Part shown: one piece after another, positions 45,748 through 57,677 of the stretch
How the letters are laid out: each line of letters starts with the position of its first letter
How positions within the stretch are numbered: position 1 is the stretch's first letter
Source of the DNA: Coccinella septempunctata
Taxonomy: Eukaryota > Arthropoda > Insecta > Coleoptera > Coccinellidae
Assembly (NCBI RefSeq): GCF_907165205.1
Contig: NC_058190.1
Location: forward strand, 28,671,345 to 28,735,344
Reading direction: 5' to 3'
Length of the DNA: 64,000 nucleotides
Program-made: the position numbers and the translations under genes
The notes under the pieces: model-generated
The model's database searches: none
What the model was told of the DNA's origin: nothing
Seen by the model: only the letters and a program-made list of their open reading frames with translations

Positions 45748-47290
45748 CTGTACAGTGAATCCCATATTGGGTGAGACAGCCAGGTTTCTCGCTTACTATT
45801 TAAGATAGAGCCTTGCGGTTTTCACGTTCCTTTCCTACTTTTTTGTGAAACTCAAGTTGGCCTTATCAGATTTTGCATAACTCTTTCCGTTTATGAGATA
45901 CAGGGCGATTTTGGAAATTGATACTTTTCGGAACCCTCCTTTATCTCCGAAGTTATTAGAAATGAGGCTAAGCTGAAAAGTACGTCTGATACAGAATTCT
46001 GCGTAGAATCCAGTGGCGTACTCAAATTTTTTTCGGGGTATAGTTTTGAAGATACGACACAAACGTATATTTTTTTTTAATGGAACACCCAGTCCCAGTA
46101 TTTTATTACCTCGTTGAATTCGATATTTTTTTCCCTTCAAAATGGTGTATGATAATGAATAGGTAGGATGTTCAGAAATACTGAAAAACAATAAAACATC
46201 ACATAATGATGACTTTTTTGTTAGTGGGTCATGAATTTCCCAAGTTTCAAGAAGAGGACTATCACTTTTGATTATTAAAAGTCATGGATGATACAAACAT
46301 CCTTGTTGTTATTATGGCAATGCATTTGGGAGCGTTGTTTTATCAAGTAGGCATTGGAGAGAAAAAAAAAAACAAATTTGATCTAGCTGTCATCGCTATG
46401 AAATATTATTGTGCTTCAGAACAAGTCCCGAAGAACTTCGTGCATCAACAGAGGCAGCTTTCCAGGATTTACAAAACCACCCTTTTAAAATATTAAATGC
46501 ACTCAGGCGTATTGAAAAGGTTTGTCAATTATGTATTAGGGAAAATGGACCGCAATTCGGACAGTTTAATTAGTAAGATATTATGCAATGGTGGAAATTT
46601 GTAACAATGATGAATATTGTATTGGGTATATCTTCTGTATCTAATTTGTATTATGATTTTTTGTATAATTTATTTGATGCTATTATGTAGGTACCTACGT
46701 TTTGTATTTAGTATTAGTGATGAGTGTATTATCTTTGTTCTCTTACTATCCTATCAGTAAAGATCACAAATGAAAATTATCCAATTGATTCTTCTCTTAT
46801 ATGGGAGATCCATGGCCCACTAACAAAAAATCATCATTATGTGATGTTTTAGTGTTTTTTAGCATTTCTGAACATCCGCCTACCTATTCATTATTCTACA
46901 TCATTTTGAATGGAAAAAATAACGAATTTAACGAAGTAATAAAATACAGGGTGTTCCATTGAAAAATATATAGGTTTGAGTCGTATCTGCAAAACTATAC
47001 CCCCAAAAAAAAATTAGTACGCCACTGGATTCTACGCAGAATTCTGTATCAGATGTAGTTTTTAGCTCAGCCTTATTTCTAATAACTTCGGAGATAAAGG
47101 AGGGGTCCAAAGAGTATCAATTTCCAAAATCGCCCTGTATCTCATAAACGGAAACAGTTATGCAAAATCTGATTAGGCCAACTTGAGTTTCACAAAAAAG
47201 TAGGAAAGGAACGTGAAAACGGCAAGGCCCTATCTCAAATAGTATGCGAGAAACCTGGCTGTCTCACCCAAAATGGAATGCACTGTACAG
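45748..47290. mobile_element. Long-TIR element, 1.54 kb
   Basis: Ends CTGTACAGTG...CACTGTACAG. The left arm is about 45748-46242 and the right arm about 46802-47290. They are inverted copies with roughly 90% identity, including GGTGAGACAGCCAGGTTTCT and AACATCACATAATGATGA. The 560-bp core holds an unrecognised 70-codon frame (46284-46496). A border of another element (ACAGGGTGTTCCATTG) is nested within the arms near 46947. No transposase signature was seen. Confidence 0.7.
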
Positions 47291-48043
47291 GTGGTACCTG
47301 AATTACAACTTTTGCAACCCTACGAGATAGATGAAAATGCATGGCACATAACTCACCTTTTTACGAGAAACTTATTATGCCATCAACTGCATCACTTTAT
47401 CTTCTTTTGTTTTCAAGTTATAGGTCAAAATTAAAATTTCAACTTGGTCATTATCTCCGTTTGTGTTCGAGCTAGGATGTTGAAATGAAAACATTAAAGG
47501 TACACTTTTTTGATAGCAATTTAGTGGCCTACTATGATTTTTTCCAACAGGTATATTTGCTGAGCTATAACATAGAGATGTATATTTTCTTATGAAAACA
47601 GTATAGTTTAAAATTACTCAGAAAGACTTAGGGCAATGTATGATATATTTCTGAAACGGTAAAAAAATGGCGATTCTATTAAGTCATTTCAAACTACTGT
47701 TCTCAAAAGAAAAAACACAACTTTATGTTATAGCTCAGCAAATAAACCTGTAGGAAAAAATCATAGTGCGCCATTCGATTGCTATCAAAAAAGTGTCTAA
47801 TGTGTGTAATGTCTTCATTTCAACATCCTAGCACAAATAGAAACGGAGATAATAACCAAAGTTGAAATCTCACATATTTGAATTTTGGCTTATAACTCAA
47901 AAACAAAGGAAGATAGAGGAATACAGTGGATGGCATTATTAGTTCCTCAAAAAAAGACGACATGAATGGTACATTCATTTTCCTCTATTTCATTGGGTTA
48001 AAAAGATGTAGTTCAGGTGTGACCAATTTTGCACACCCTGTAC
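47284..48043. mobile_element. TIR element related to the 4.7-7.4 kb composite
   Basis: Left GTACAGGTGGTACCTGAATT; right, inverted, GTACAGGGTGTGCAAAATTG, then GTCACACCTGAACTACATC. The two halves are inverted copies with moderate divergence (TTTGCTGAGCTATAACAT occurs on both sides). Sequence blocks are shared with 4744-7002. Abuts the preceding element. Confidence 0.7.
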
Positions 48044-49407
48044 AACTTGGGTGATGAGGTCTATTTGGAAAACGAATTCGATTTAATCGTGGTGCAGCAC
48101 GATAATTTCTTCTGCAGTCCCCTAAAATATCTACTTCACGTGTTCTCCGGCATTATTATCGATAAATTAACGACGAAAACTAATGAGAAGAAACAAAAAA
48201 TAACTGAATAAAAGTAAATAATATTGAAGAAGATTGTCTGAAATTATGCGCAATTTTAAAGAAGGTACTTCAACATAACCATCAAGCATTGAACACTTCA
48301 TCTAGAGAAATTTATTTCATGGAAAAAACGAAAGAAGCTGCATGTTTTCAGTTTTCCACGAAGATTAGTATTCTGAAAAGAATAGTGTATATTCCAAATT
48401 TAAAAAATCTGAAGACTAAGAAACTTTCATTTGAAATATTTTTTGATCTAGGATCTTCCCAAAGAATTATTTTAGTAGCTCTTATGAAATGGGTCATCCC
48501 GTATATTATATCCAAGACCATACTGAAGTAGGTATTGCAAAAATGATCTCATGCGAATTGAATAGACCATCGAGATAAAGAAACACAAAAAAATATACAT
48601 TTCTATCCATCCATCGAAAATTCACCAAGATAGATGCGGAATAGTCACTTTTCTCTCGCCGAACCTGGAGTGCAGCTGTAATTCATCATTATTTGGAGGT
48701 GGTAGATCAAAATGCTTTCATGAGTTCTGAAATGCAGAGCGAAATCCCCCATTGCCTAATGGGTTTCAGATTTCGGTCGCCCGCTGCTTTTTAAGCGATT
48801 TAAGAAGGTAGTTATTGTAGATACATAAATCACGACTAAGTGGAGGGAGTTGGGGTGTTAACCGTTTCAATTCACTGAAAGCGTTTTCAGAAAGTGGGCT
48901 CTGAAGACTACTGAGGAGTCATTTTATCGTTGTGAATGATGATGTTTGGGAGAGGATAAAGAAAGTTCATACTTACTGGATTTGACTCTAAAGAAACAGT
49001 ACTACAGTGATTCGAAAGAATACTAATGTTTGACGCTCACGAGCTGAAAAGCTATTAAAAAATCGTTATCTCTAAAAAAAAGAGGTAGCAAAAATCGAGT
49101 ATCAAAACTGAAAAACTTCATAGTGAATAGCTTGCCTGAAAATGAATTGAAAATTGTGGAGAATTTAGAATTATATTCAATCATGGCATGGGAGTTTATT
49201 GTGATGTATAGGAGAGCATATTCAGAAAGGTTTCCAAATTGCTATTCCGAAAGAAACTCGAAAATCCTTCTTAAATCTATTCTCATCAAGAAAAATAGGG
49301 TACTGAAGAGGCTATCGAACATTTTGGCAGTGCATAAAGAATTATATTGAATAAATACATATCGAATCTTAGGCCCAATGTCGAATTTTGGTACCATCAT
49401 TATAAGT
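48044..49407. other. Unassigned DNA
   Basis: Frames of 60-80 codons without motif. Nothing else was recognised. Confidence 0.4.
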
Positions 49408-51210
49408 ACCGTCAAACAGGGTGAAGTGGATATAGCGGGGCGAAGTGGATCAACCGTGTTTTCCCGCAAATCTTATCGCGTAATAGACAAGACCCTAAAT
49501 TGCCGCGAAAAAAACTCTGTGTCTACTGTTACCTCCCAAGATTGCTAACTCGTGCCGTGGATGGTTAGTTTTCTAACAAAAAAAAAGTTTCGTACTCTCT
49601 CGAATAAACAGTTTTTCAATTGTTCAACTTCAATTCCAGTCCCTGGTCAGTTTATTAGAAGCACTGAGGATTTTTTTTTATATTTACTGGTATTGGCCGA
49701 GGAAAAAGCAAAATATTTGAATTTCAGTTCCACAGAATGTCAGTTTTATCTAGGACTTTCATTAAATTGTTCTATTTGGCATTTATTTTTGGTGTTGACA
49801 TATTTACTTAAGTATTAATCAGTAGGTACTCATGTCTTCCAGTGGACGTCTTGCGTGCTGCAGGTTCGGACGATATTTCGATAATCCACATATAAAATTA
49901 TCATCCACAAATGCAGCAAACCGAACAATTCTGCATTGATAGTATGAAGCTCTCATAGCTACACAAGGTGGCTCAGCAAAATATTAGAATTCCATTTCCA
50001 ACCATGTTGAAACATGAATAAATCAATATTTTTTATTGAATATGATATATTATATGTGAAAACTATTTACATACAGATGAAGTATATATAATATATACAT
50101 TCAATTTAATAATTCAATATTCAAAATCCAATGACCTAATAGCCAATTTCAAAGCGTGTTTAATTGAGATTTTGCATCGAATCATTGCGTCTAATAAGTT
50201 GGTCAGGGACTGTATAAATTTGGCAATAACTACGAAAGTTATTCTCACCTAAACCTAAAGTTACGTATAAACTAGTTGGAATGATATTCTCCATTTTGAA
50301 ATCAAACGTACCACCACAGTTCTTTGGGAAAAAAATTATTTGTTACATCACTCAAAAGTGAGGGGTGAAGTCGATCACCAATGATTTAGTCATGTTTGAC
50401 CATGTTGCGTATAGGCCCATGTCGCAAAAATACCATTTTAGTATATCATGCAGAGGATATAGCTCTTGTGAAAAGGCACCAAATAATTCGCAAAATCCAC
50501 CTGAAGCAACTTACACGTGGCCGGCACATCTTTACTCTGGAAGCCAAAGAAGAGAGAATTGAGTCTCTACCTATATAAAGACTGACTAGAGTAAAGAGTA
50601 CATTTATATACCACAGATTCTGTATATATTTAGTGGCGCAGCCAAGATTTTGTTTGGGGGGGCTTTACACTGAACGATCGTTCAATGTTTGTACTAGAAA
50701 AGAATATGAATTGTTGGTATTTTTGGGGGGGGATTGCCCACTTCAGTAGCTACGCCAGAGTTTTCATTCAAAAGACTGTTTATCTGTTCGTTAGAAATTT
50801 ATTTTCGTTGTTTATTGTACTTTGTTTTGAAACGAAACATGTTTAGTTTCACACAGAAATAATAATTCAATGGTTCTAGTTCTGATTTCACAGCACCTGT
50901 TGGTCTTGGGACTCAAAATAGATTTTTTTTTCAGTTCATCTGATCCACTTCTACCCTCGTATAGTTGAAGTGAATATCCATCGATTTTTAAAATGTGATC
51001 CACTTCACCCCAAAGTACGATTTTAAGTGGATCGCACTTCAACCAAAAAAATTTCAAAAACTGTGCAGCCAAAAATTCTGGTAAATAGGCCAATCGATAG
51101 CAAAAAGATCATAGAATCTTTATTATAAACGCCAGCCTGCTCGCACTGATACTTTGAATCTTATTGCTAAAAGACCTCGATTTTTGATCCACTTCACCCC
51201 GTTTGACGGT
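49408..51210. mobile_element. TIR element, 1.8 kb
   Basis: ACCGTCAAACAGGGTGAAGT at the left and, inverted, ACTTCACCCCGTTTGACGGT at the right. The words GGGTGAAGTGGATC or GATCCACTTCACCCC recur inside (near 50363, 50995), so subterminal repeats are present. The interior has an 88-codon frame (49552-49818) and two overlapping 60-65 codon frames, none recognised. Two runs of 7-9 G lie near 50656 and 50725. The superfamily is undetermined. Confidence 0.65.
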
Positions 51211-51329
51211 AACTTTTATGTGAGTTGGGGGTTGTAGCAAAATTATCATTTCGACATAATTCTATTTGATTGGTTCATTTATGTAGGTAAACATTATATC
51301 ACATACCTCTGTAGATCTCTAGAAACCAT

Positions 51330-51875
51330 ACAAGCACTACAGATTCTGGTAAATGACATCATCAAATGGTTCCTTAAACGGATATTAACCTGATTAACAT
51401 CTAACACAACCAAGTCACAGCTAATAATCTTTGATCACATATGATCACTCATAAATCACCACATATAATCATTAATGATACGACTGTTACATCATCACAC
51501 ACCCATAAAATACTTGGGAGTCCAAATCGATAACTGTCACACAAGATTAGGTAATTGAAAAAATAGACCATATCTACAGCGAAATATTTTGCAAAACTAA
51601 CTTTTAAGAAACAGGGTATAAACATAAAGAGTGCCACAAAAACATATAAAAGTATATGTCGACCCTTACTGGAATATAGTCATCCACAGTTTGCTAATTG
51701 CAAAGCCCCAGCAATTAAAAATCTGGAGGTGGCAGTAACGACAGCACTGAGGACCATCACTAGAATGAGGCACCCTACGAATGTTCTGCCTCATCCCCCA
51801 AAACAAATGCTTTTCTCAGCAACAGGAATAGAGCCGATCAAGAAAAGAATCATTAGGTTAAACTAAAAATTTTAT
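51330..51875 (+). pseudogene. Jockey-type non-LTR RT C-terminal relic
   Basis: Segments in order: LETIQALQILVNDIIKWFLK (near 51340), IKYLGVQIDNCHTRL (near 51500), YKSICRPLLEYSHPQFANCK (near 51645), and ALRTITRMRHPTNVLPHPP (near 51740). They match the thumb and post-RT region of Jockey/CR1 elements (KYLGVxLD, YKxLIRPxLEYA). Frame changes and stops separate the blocks. No endonuclease part is present. Confidence 0.75.
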
Positions 51876-51994
51876 ACTAGGTTGTTAGAGTTTGAAGGAG
51901 TGATCCCTCAATATCATAATGATGAAATTGTTTCAACTAGAAGACACCCAACAGAGACTCTAATAAACAAATTAAGTAATGTTTCATGTTGATA

Positions 51995-52625
51995 AAAAGT
52001 TTTTCAACAAGAACTTTGTTTTGTAAATCAAAATAAAATAATGAATTCAGATGACAATGATTCAAATTTTTATTGCATTTAGAAAACGAAAGTTTGGCAT
52101 TATAAATGGCAAATGATATCTTATAAATGTACACCACGACCACGGTTACAGATGTCGATTCGTTCATCAAAGTCATCACTTTTCGACAAAATTTCGTTAA
52201 TCGATACGATTGGCTCCGTATAGACTCTGTCTTTAACATAAACCCATAAAAAATAATCCAGGGGTGTTAAATCGCATGATCGAGCTCGCCATTTAACGGC
52301 TGAATTTCCTGAAATTATGCGATCAGGAAATTTGGTTTGCAATAAATCCATTGTTTCGGTAGATGTGTGGCGCCGTCTTGTTGAAACCACATATTTGTGT
52401 TATCCATATCTTAAACAGTAGGCCAATCGATTGTGTTGACCGATCTGTAATACATTTACAGATCCATCATTTTTATAGTGAATTTTTATTATTTTGAAAT
52501 GATTTTCGATTGAAATGGAATTAATTGTAACAATTTTGTCCAAGCTTCTATTATTGACATGTCAAAACTTTCATGTAGTTCCTGTGGGACCATATGGAAA
52601 AACAAAGTTCTTGTTGAAAAACTCC
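51995..52625 (-). mobile_element. Internally deleted IS630/Tc1/mariner-type transposon
   Basis: GTTTTTCAACAAGAACTTTG at the left (51999) and CAAAGTTCTTGTTGAAAAAC at the right (52603) form perfect 20-bp-class TIRs about 625 bp apart. Between them lies a C-terminal transposase fragment in minus orientation. The element is too short for a full transposase, so most of the coding region has been lost. Confidence 0.7.
52121..52390 (-). pseudogene. DDE transposase C-terminal fragment
   Basis: The minus strand encodes 89 residues with TETMDLLQTKFPDRIIS followed by VKWRARSCDLTPLDYFLWVY and VKDRVY. The pattern WPPRSCDLTPLDFFLWGY is the region around the last acidic residue of the IS630/Tc1/mariner DDE/D domain. 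Upstream, a QQDGA-type motif is recognisable but broken (MVSTRRRHTST). The first two catalytic acids are missing. Truncated, inactive. Confidence 0.75.
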
Positions 52626-52630
52626 TTATA

Positions 52631-53600
52631 TAATTGTAAATTATTCAGTTTTCAAAGTATAGGCTCAATGACCTCAGGTCGATGGCCAAATGCCTATATA
52701 TTATGTATCTATATTTGCAATAAACGACTAATACTACTACTATGTAGATCGTTGCAGTGTATGGCCAATTGATTTTCAATATCGGACAACAAGATTTTTT
52801 TTTGTAGACAGAGGTATTTACTTGTACCTCAGGTCTGATGGTGGTCCACAATTCGGTTTTCGAGTTTCGAGTTTTCAAGATTTTTGATATTCCCTTTTTT
52901 TTTTTTCATATAACATCACAAATGGAAAAAATGCAGATTTTCTCGATAAAAGAGACAGTATGAGAGACAGAATCATAAAAAACTTTAAAGTCCATGCGAA
53001 ATACTTAAAACCAATTAAAATTGGCTGTATATGATAGCTAGTCAAAACAATTTTTGGTTTCAAATTAGCTTACATGCTTTTATTCACATAATATTTTACG
53101 TTCGTCTACCCTTATGTATTATATTGTAATGGATGTTCCCCGTTATATTTCCTATTATTTTTAGCATAATTGAGTAGTGGGTCAACACTGAAATGTTCAT
53201 TTCTCAATCACTATTGGCGAATCCAAAAATCTAGACGCCCTCTGCCGACTGAATTCCTAAACTACTTTGTCAGTACTGCAAAGTCAAAATAAGTTTTGTT
53301 TCTTATGTTTTCTCTTATCTCACGTTGTCCAACAAAGTATTATAATTATTATTTGGAGAGGTTATATTGGGATTATTGTCTGGGTTTCTGAATAGAAATA
53401 TTTATTCAGAAAAAATATTGGAAAAGGTATTCATACCAGTGCTTTGCAGGAGTTAGGTTGAACGATTTTTCTTTGCGAGAGTTTTCTGCTAAATCCAATT
53501 GATGATTTAGAAATACAATTTCATAATTTTCATACTTCCAAATGAATGCTTTTTCTCATCTGTAAAACTTGTTCCATGAGTTTGATCATATTTATGTCTC
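52631..53600. other. Unassigned DNA
   Basis: From about 53210, GGCGAATCCAAAAATC and CGCCCTCTG have loose inverted counterparts near 54005-54035 (CAGCGCCCTC, GGATTCGCGAAT). These may be the ends of an old element spanning 53.2-54.0 kb. Confidence 0.3.
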
Positions 53601-53615
53601 TTAATATTTCAGTAT

Positions 53616-53825
53616 CAGGAATACCTATATCATAACATGGAATTGAAATATTTTAAAAAGAAACGTCCACATAAACGCTTTACTTATCAAGATGTTTATT
53701 TTCTACCTCTTTCACAAACTCTGTATATGTTACCTCAACATTATTATCTAGGTTTACTTCAAGAAAGAATCTGTGAAATAATAGGAATTGGATCACCAAT
53801 ATCATCGCTCGATTTTATTCCATAA
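53616..53825 (+). CDS. Possible terminal exon, unrecognised product
   Basis: TCTTAATATTTCAG precedes an open frame of 69 codons that begins directly after the AG (YQEYLYHNMELKYFKKKRPH and onwards) and ends at TAA 53823. The first ATG is at 53637. The product is rich in Tyr, Lys and Leu (for example YFLPLSQTLYMLPQHYYLGL) and does not resemble simple sequence. No family was recognised. It lies inside a possible eroded inverted repeat, so it may belong to a mobile element. Supported only by the splice-like border and composition. Confidence 0.25.
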   Translation, partial: QEYLYHNMELKYFKKKRPHKRFTYQDVYFLPLSQTLYMLPQHYYLGLLQERICEIIGIGSPISSLDFIP

Positions 53826-54835
53826 TTCATCCCTTTCAAATGAAGTATTTCCAAAGAATGTTTGGTCTTTCTTTACGAAACTGAATCAATCAATTCACTT
53901 CCAATAATTTAGATAAATATCTTGATTTACTAGAAAAACTCTGTTAGGCCGTACAAATCTCGAAGAGAGTACTGACAAACGTCAAAGTTTATTTACGTTT
54001 CGCAGCGCCCTCAACGGTAATTGGATTCGCGAATAATCCCAAATTTGTAGTTGCAGACTATTTCTGAAAATAGAACCAGCAACTGCCTCCATTTATTTAT
54101 AGGGAAATGAACCGCTTCATTGACGTAGCCATCATCCATGTATCCTGTATCCAAGTAGTATCTGATCATTATATCCATAACCTCCCACTAATTGATATTC
54201 AAATGTCATATTTCATTTGAAATGGAAATCATTCTCTCTTAATTCTTAATAATTTCGGTAATATCATCCCAGCAAAAGATCAGCTATTGAATACACCAAA
54301 AATTCGAAGAAAACCCACTGAACAATTCGTTACTTGCAGCTTGCTGAGCTTGTTCGAATAGATAGAAATGGAAAGCTCGCCCTGTATATAGAGACTGAGA
54401 CAAAGAAGGCCGGTTTAAGTACTCTGATCCGTCCCCCACAATCAGCAAGCCCACCTGATTTGTATCCCGAATAAAAAAGATCCACAGTGGATAAATAATT
54501 TCGTTTAAGATATTTATCATTCCTGGGGAACGTTTAAGCCCATACCGTCATCCGTTTTTCTCATCCTCTTCGCATACTTTGTTTTCTTTCTTTTCAGGCA
54601 AATAGGGACGAATATTTCGAGGGGATTTCTCCCCTTGTTTGCCACGACCCATTCGAATTTAAAATTTTCTTTCTTCAGGGAAGGAATGCATTATTGTTGG
54701 GACCGCTCCAAAAATAACATCGAGAAAAAGGTAGGAAGAGAGAGAGGGAATCAGGAGAGGTGTGGAATGACCTGAGCTCAAGTGTTACGTACAGAAATTG
54801 TGTCAGCATTTTGCAGTTCTGGAGTGAAGGCAATA
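53826..54835. other. Unassigned DNA
   Basis: Nothing recognised beyond the possible inverted end near 54005-54035. Confidence 0.35.
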
Positions 54836-56345
54836 TTACCCCCACCCACCTAAAGATGCTATCGTGACACACTTGTCACTTGTAACTTGCGGTTAAAAAC
54901 TATATCCAATAGTTAGGGAGCCGAAGAGGGAAATTCGGGATTTACTCGAGCGTGTCAGATTAATATAAGGGGACATACCTTGGATCCTGTAGAGTACCTC
55001 TACCAAAAATTAGACCTATATATAGGGGGAATTGTTTAGGACAGCCTGTCAGAATAGTAAAAAAAAACGTTCATTGTACATACTCGAGCGTGTCAGATTA
55101 AGATATATGTGGTTAATTACATGTTGAAAAGTATATATTCTCTTAATCTGACAATTTAAGCTTGTCGAAAATGTGTGGGAGGGCGCCTAAGTTGCAAAAA
55201 AATACGTCACGTGTACATTCTCGAGCGCGGTGGCGTTTTTTCTTATTTTGAAGCTAATGATGCAAAAATAACAGAAAAAATATAATCTGACAGTTTTAGC
55301 AAGCCGAAACAATAAAAATTGGCCATAAAGGTCACAAAAATCAGTTTTTTTGAATTATCTCATTCCCTGGGCTTCAAATCTTTTTCGCATTAATTATAAA
55401 AGTTGTAGAACATAACATTTTCTACAAACTTTGTCCAAAACAATTTTTTCTACGTTCAAACGTTTTTGAGATATATGGCGATTAATGCAAGGTGTTTAGC
55501 GATACATGCTGAAGCGAAAATTCACTCGTTGGAAAATAGTACATTCTAAGGTTCAGTCACAGACAACACTAAAATTTTCTTGACTAATGTCGAAATTGTC
55601 ATCATAAAATACCTTGTTATTTTGACAATTGAATGAATGTAGATTAGACTGGGATTCTACATTGACTTTGCCCTTTCGCATTTGTGGCTAAGCTTCTCGT
55701 CAAAAGTTTCAGACAAAAGTTGTGTAGAATTTTATTATCTACAACTTTCATAATGAATACAAAAACGAGTAGAGTTACAGGCAGGGAAATATTCGCAAAA
55801 AAAGAATTTTTATCATCTTCAAAGTGTCAGATTAAGAAAACCCCCCGTGATTAATCTCAGATTAATGGGTCAACAAGTTAACAACACCGAGATTAACCAT
55901 CTGTATGAAAATCTGACACGCTCGAGTATGTGCAAGTAACGATTTTTTTCACATTTTCAAAGGATCGCTGTGACCTTGCGTCACGTCCAAATTGTCAGTC
56001 CCTTGAAAAGTGGCATCCTTTGGGTCCACGTCCACTTAACATATTCTCCAAAAATCTGACACGCTGTAAAAAAATTTTTTTTCGCCATTTTCAACTCTTC
56101 CGTACGGCCAGTCCCTCCGTGCAAACTGTCAGATAAGCATGAATTTGAACACGCTCGAGTATGTACACCTGACGATTTCTGCAGACCCTGCAGACGCTTT
56201 CACCACCGCTCAAAGTGCATACATCATAAAACCCTTTTTTCTTTCTACCATTTAATCTTCAAAATCCACTAGGTCTCCATCCATTCATCCATTGCTGTAT
56301 CCCGTTACCGAGTAAATCCCGAATTTCCGATTTAGCATCATCAAG
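54836..56345. mobile_element. CTCGAGCGTGTCAGATTA-word element, copy C
   Basis: Probable ends GGGAAATTCGGGATTTACTC (54929) and, inverted, GAGTAAATCCCGAATTTCC (about 56310-56330). Inside, CTCGAGCGTGTCAGATTA occurs at 54945 and 55083, a variant at 55220, and inverted forms (AATCTGACACGCTCGAGTAT) at 55911 and about 56150. GTCAGATTAAGA (55092) pairs with TCTTAATCTGAC (55141), a 12-bp hairpin. The block 55385-55790 matches copies A and B inverted; 55840-56330 matches 17020-17530 inverted. No transposase frame. Possibly a non-autonomous element with regularly spaced subterminal binding sites. Confidence 0.65.
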
Positions 56346-57030
56346 TATTGGCCAATATTTTCGTAGATAACGACTGCGGGTCAAAACTAGATAGCCATTA
56401 AAGAGGGCTGTCACATACTGGCCGAAATCTTGAATAGAATAACCTAGACCGAATATTGAAAATAACAACTAACAACATTCTTCTTTCATTGGCTGATGTG
56501 AATTGGCCGACAGAAACCACCTTTTCACCTGAAGCTACCGAATTCAAACTAAAACATAATTTAGAGTAGTATGAAATGGTTCGACCAAAATGAATTGAAC
56601 CCTACCGAACGCGCTGTGGCTTGCCTGGAAGACCGCAGATTTAGGGATATGGGTGTATACTCAGCAACCGTTCAGTAAATCAATTCGACCACAACAAGAG
56701 TTATAACTCATCCAAGGGTACAGAAGTGCTGACCTCATACAATTGATTGGAAAATTGTTTTCCATAATAACTCACGGTAATTGTGGGAGTTTGCTGTTTC
56801 TGATAACACGTGATAACAGCTGAAATTAATAGGGAATTTGGTGAGGCGCTATTTTTTCTTACTCATTTTTTGTCTGCTTCACCGTGAATAATATCTATAC
56901 GATGATTTTCTGAATAGGGGAATCACTTTACATAGACTTCGATTCAATGGAAATGAAGATGATAATATTATTATCTGTTATTCAAACTAACAGCACAAAT
57001 TTGAGAGTTCTCAGAAAGGTGCCATTTTAT
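56346..57030. other. Unassigned DNA
   Basis: Nothing recognised. Confidence 0.4.
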
Positions 57031-57060
57031 TTTCTAATTCAGAAGATTTTCTAAAATAGA

Positions 57061-57130
57061 TTTTTCGTCTGATGAAGGAGTCTGATATAGACTCCGAAAC
57101 GTTACAACTTAGAATTATAATTTCAACGTC
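57061..57130 (+). ncRNA. Hammerhead-like ribozyme motif (Penelope type)
   Basis: Core CTGATGA (57069-57075), stem II GGAGTCT/AGACTCC (57077-57083 with 57089-57095, loop GATAT), then GAAA (57096-57099). Stem III can be formed by ACGTT (57099-57103) with AACGT (57125-57129), leaving GTC at the expected cleavage position (57128-57130). Such motifs are known in Penelope-like retroelements. One extra A sits between CTGATGA and stem II, and a good stem I was not found. The motif may be inactive. A deleted relative lies at 32955. Confidence 0.5.
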
Positions 57131-57677
57131 ATTTATTTTCATTCTTGAAAATTTGTTCAGAGCTTCATTGAGACTTATGAGAGGTATATTCCAACTGCGA
57201 AATATTATTTCTCGGAGATCCTCGTCTTGGAACATCGATGTTTTTGAAATATCGTTGTAACATAGAATTTTCGTGGTTTAACAGTAATATTCCGAAATAT
57301 TTTCTCATTGAATCTTGAGTATTCAGGTAATCTGGTAACTAGTAGTTTATAGTTTGGAAAGGGGGTTACATTTCACTGCGACCTTAAGGTCTATTGTGCC
57401 CCTCATCAGAGCTCGCCCTCCAGCTCAAGAGTTCCAATATCTCGCTTCAAGGAGAGTTCTCATTCCTTCTCAGGAGTTTCCTCCTGTTCTCCACAGAATC
57501 TATAGGTAGGTACACGTCAGTTTCTGATAAGCCCATTCTCGTCATAATAATATTATACTGTCTAAGACGACAAATACTTCTTGGATCTAGCAGTTCTAAA
57601 ATTCCAGAGAAATTTTTCGAAATTATATAGTTCTGGAAAATTCCTCCAGAGTGTTTCTATTTCGGTTTCTTCCTTCT
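57131..57677. other. Unassigned DNA next to ribozyme motif
   Basis: May include Penelope-like sequence, but no RT or GIY-YIG motif was found. Confidence 0.35.

Noticed and set aside
50656..50735. G-quadruplex-forming regulatory element
   Set aside because: Only two long G runs, about 70 bp apart. The surrounding text (GTGGCGCAGCC and GTAGCTACGCCA) looks like ordinary interspersed repeat sequence.
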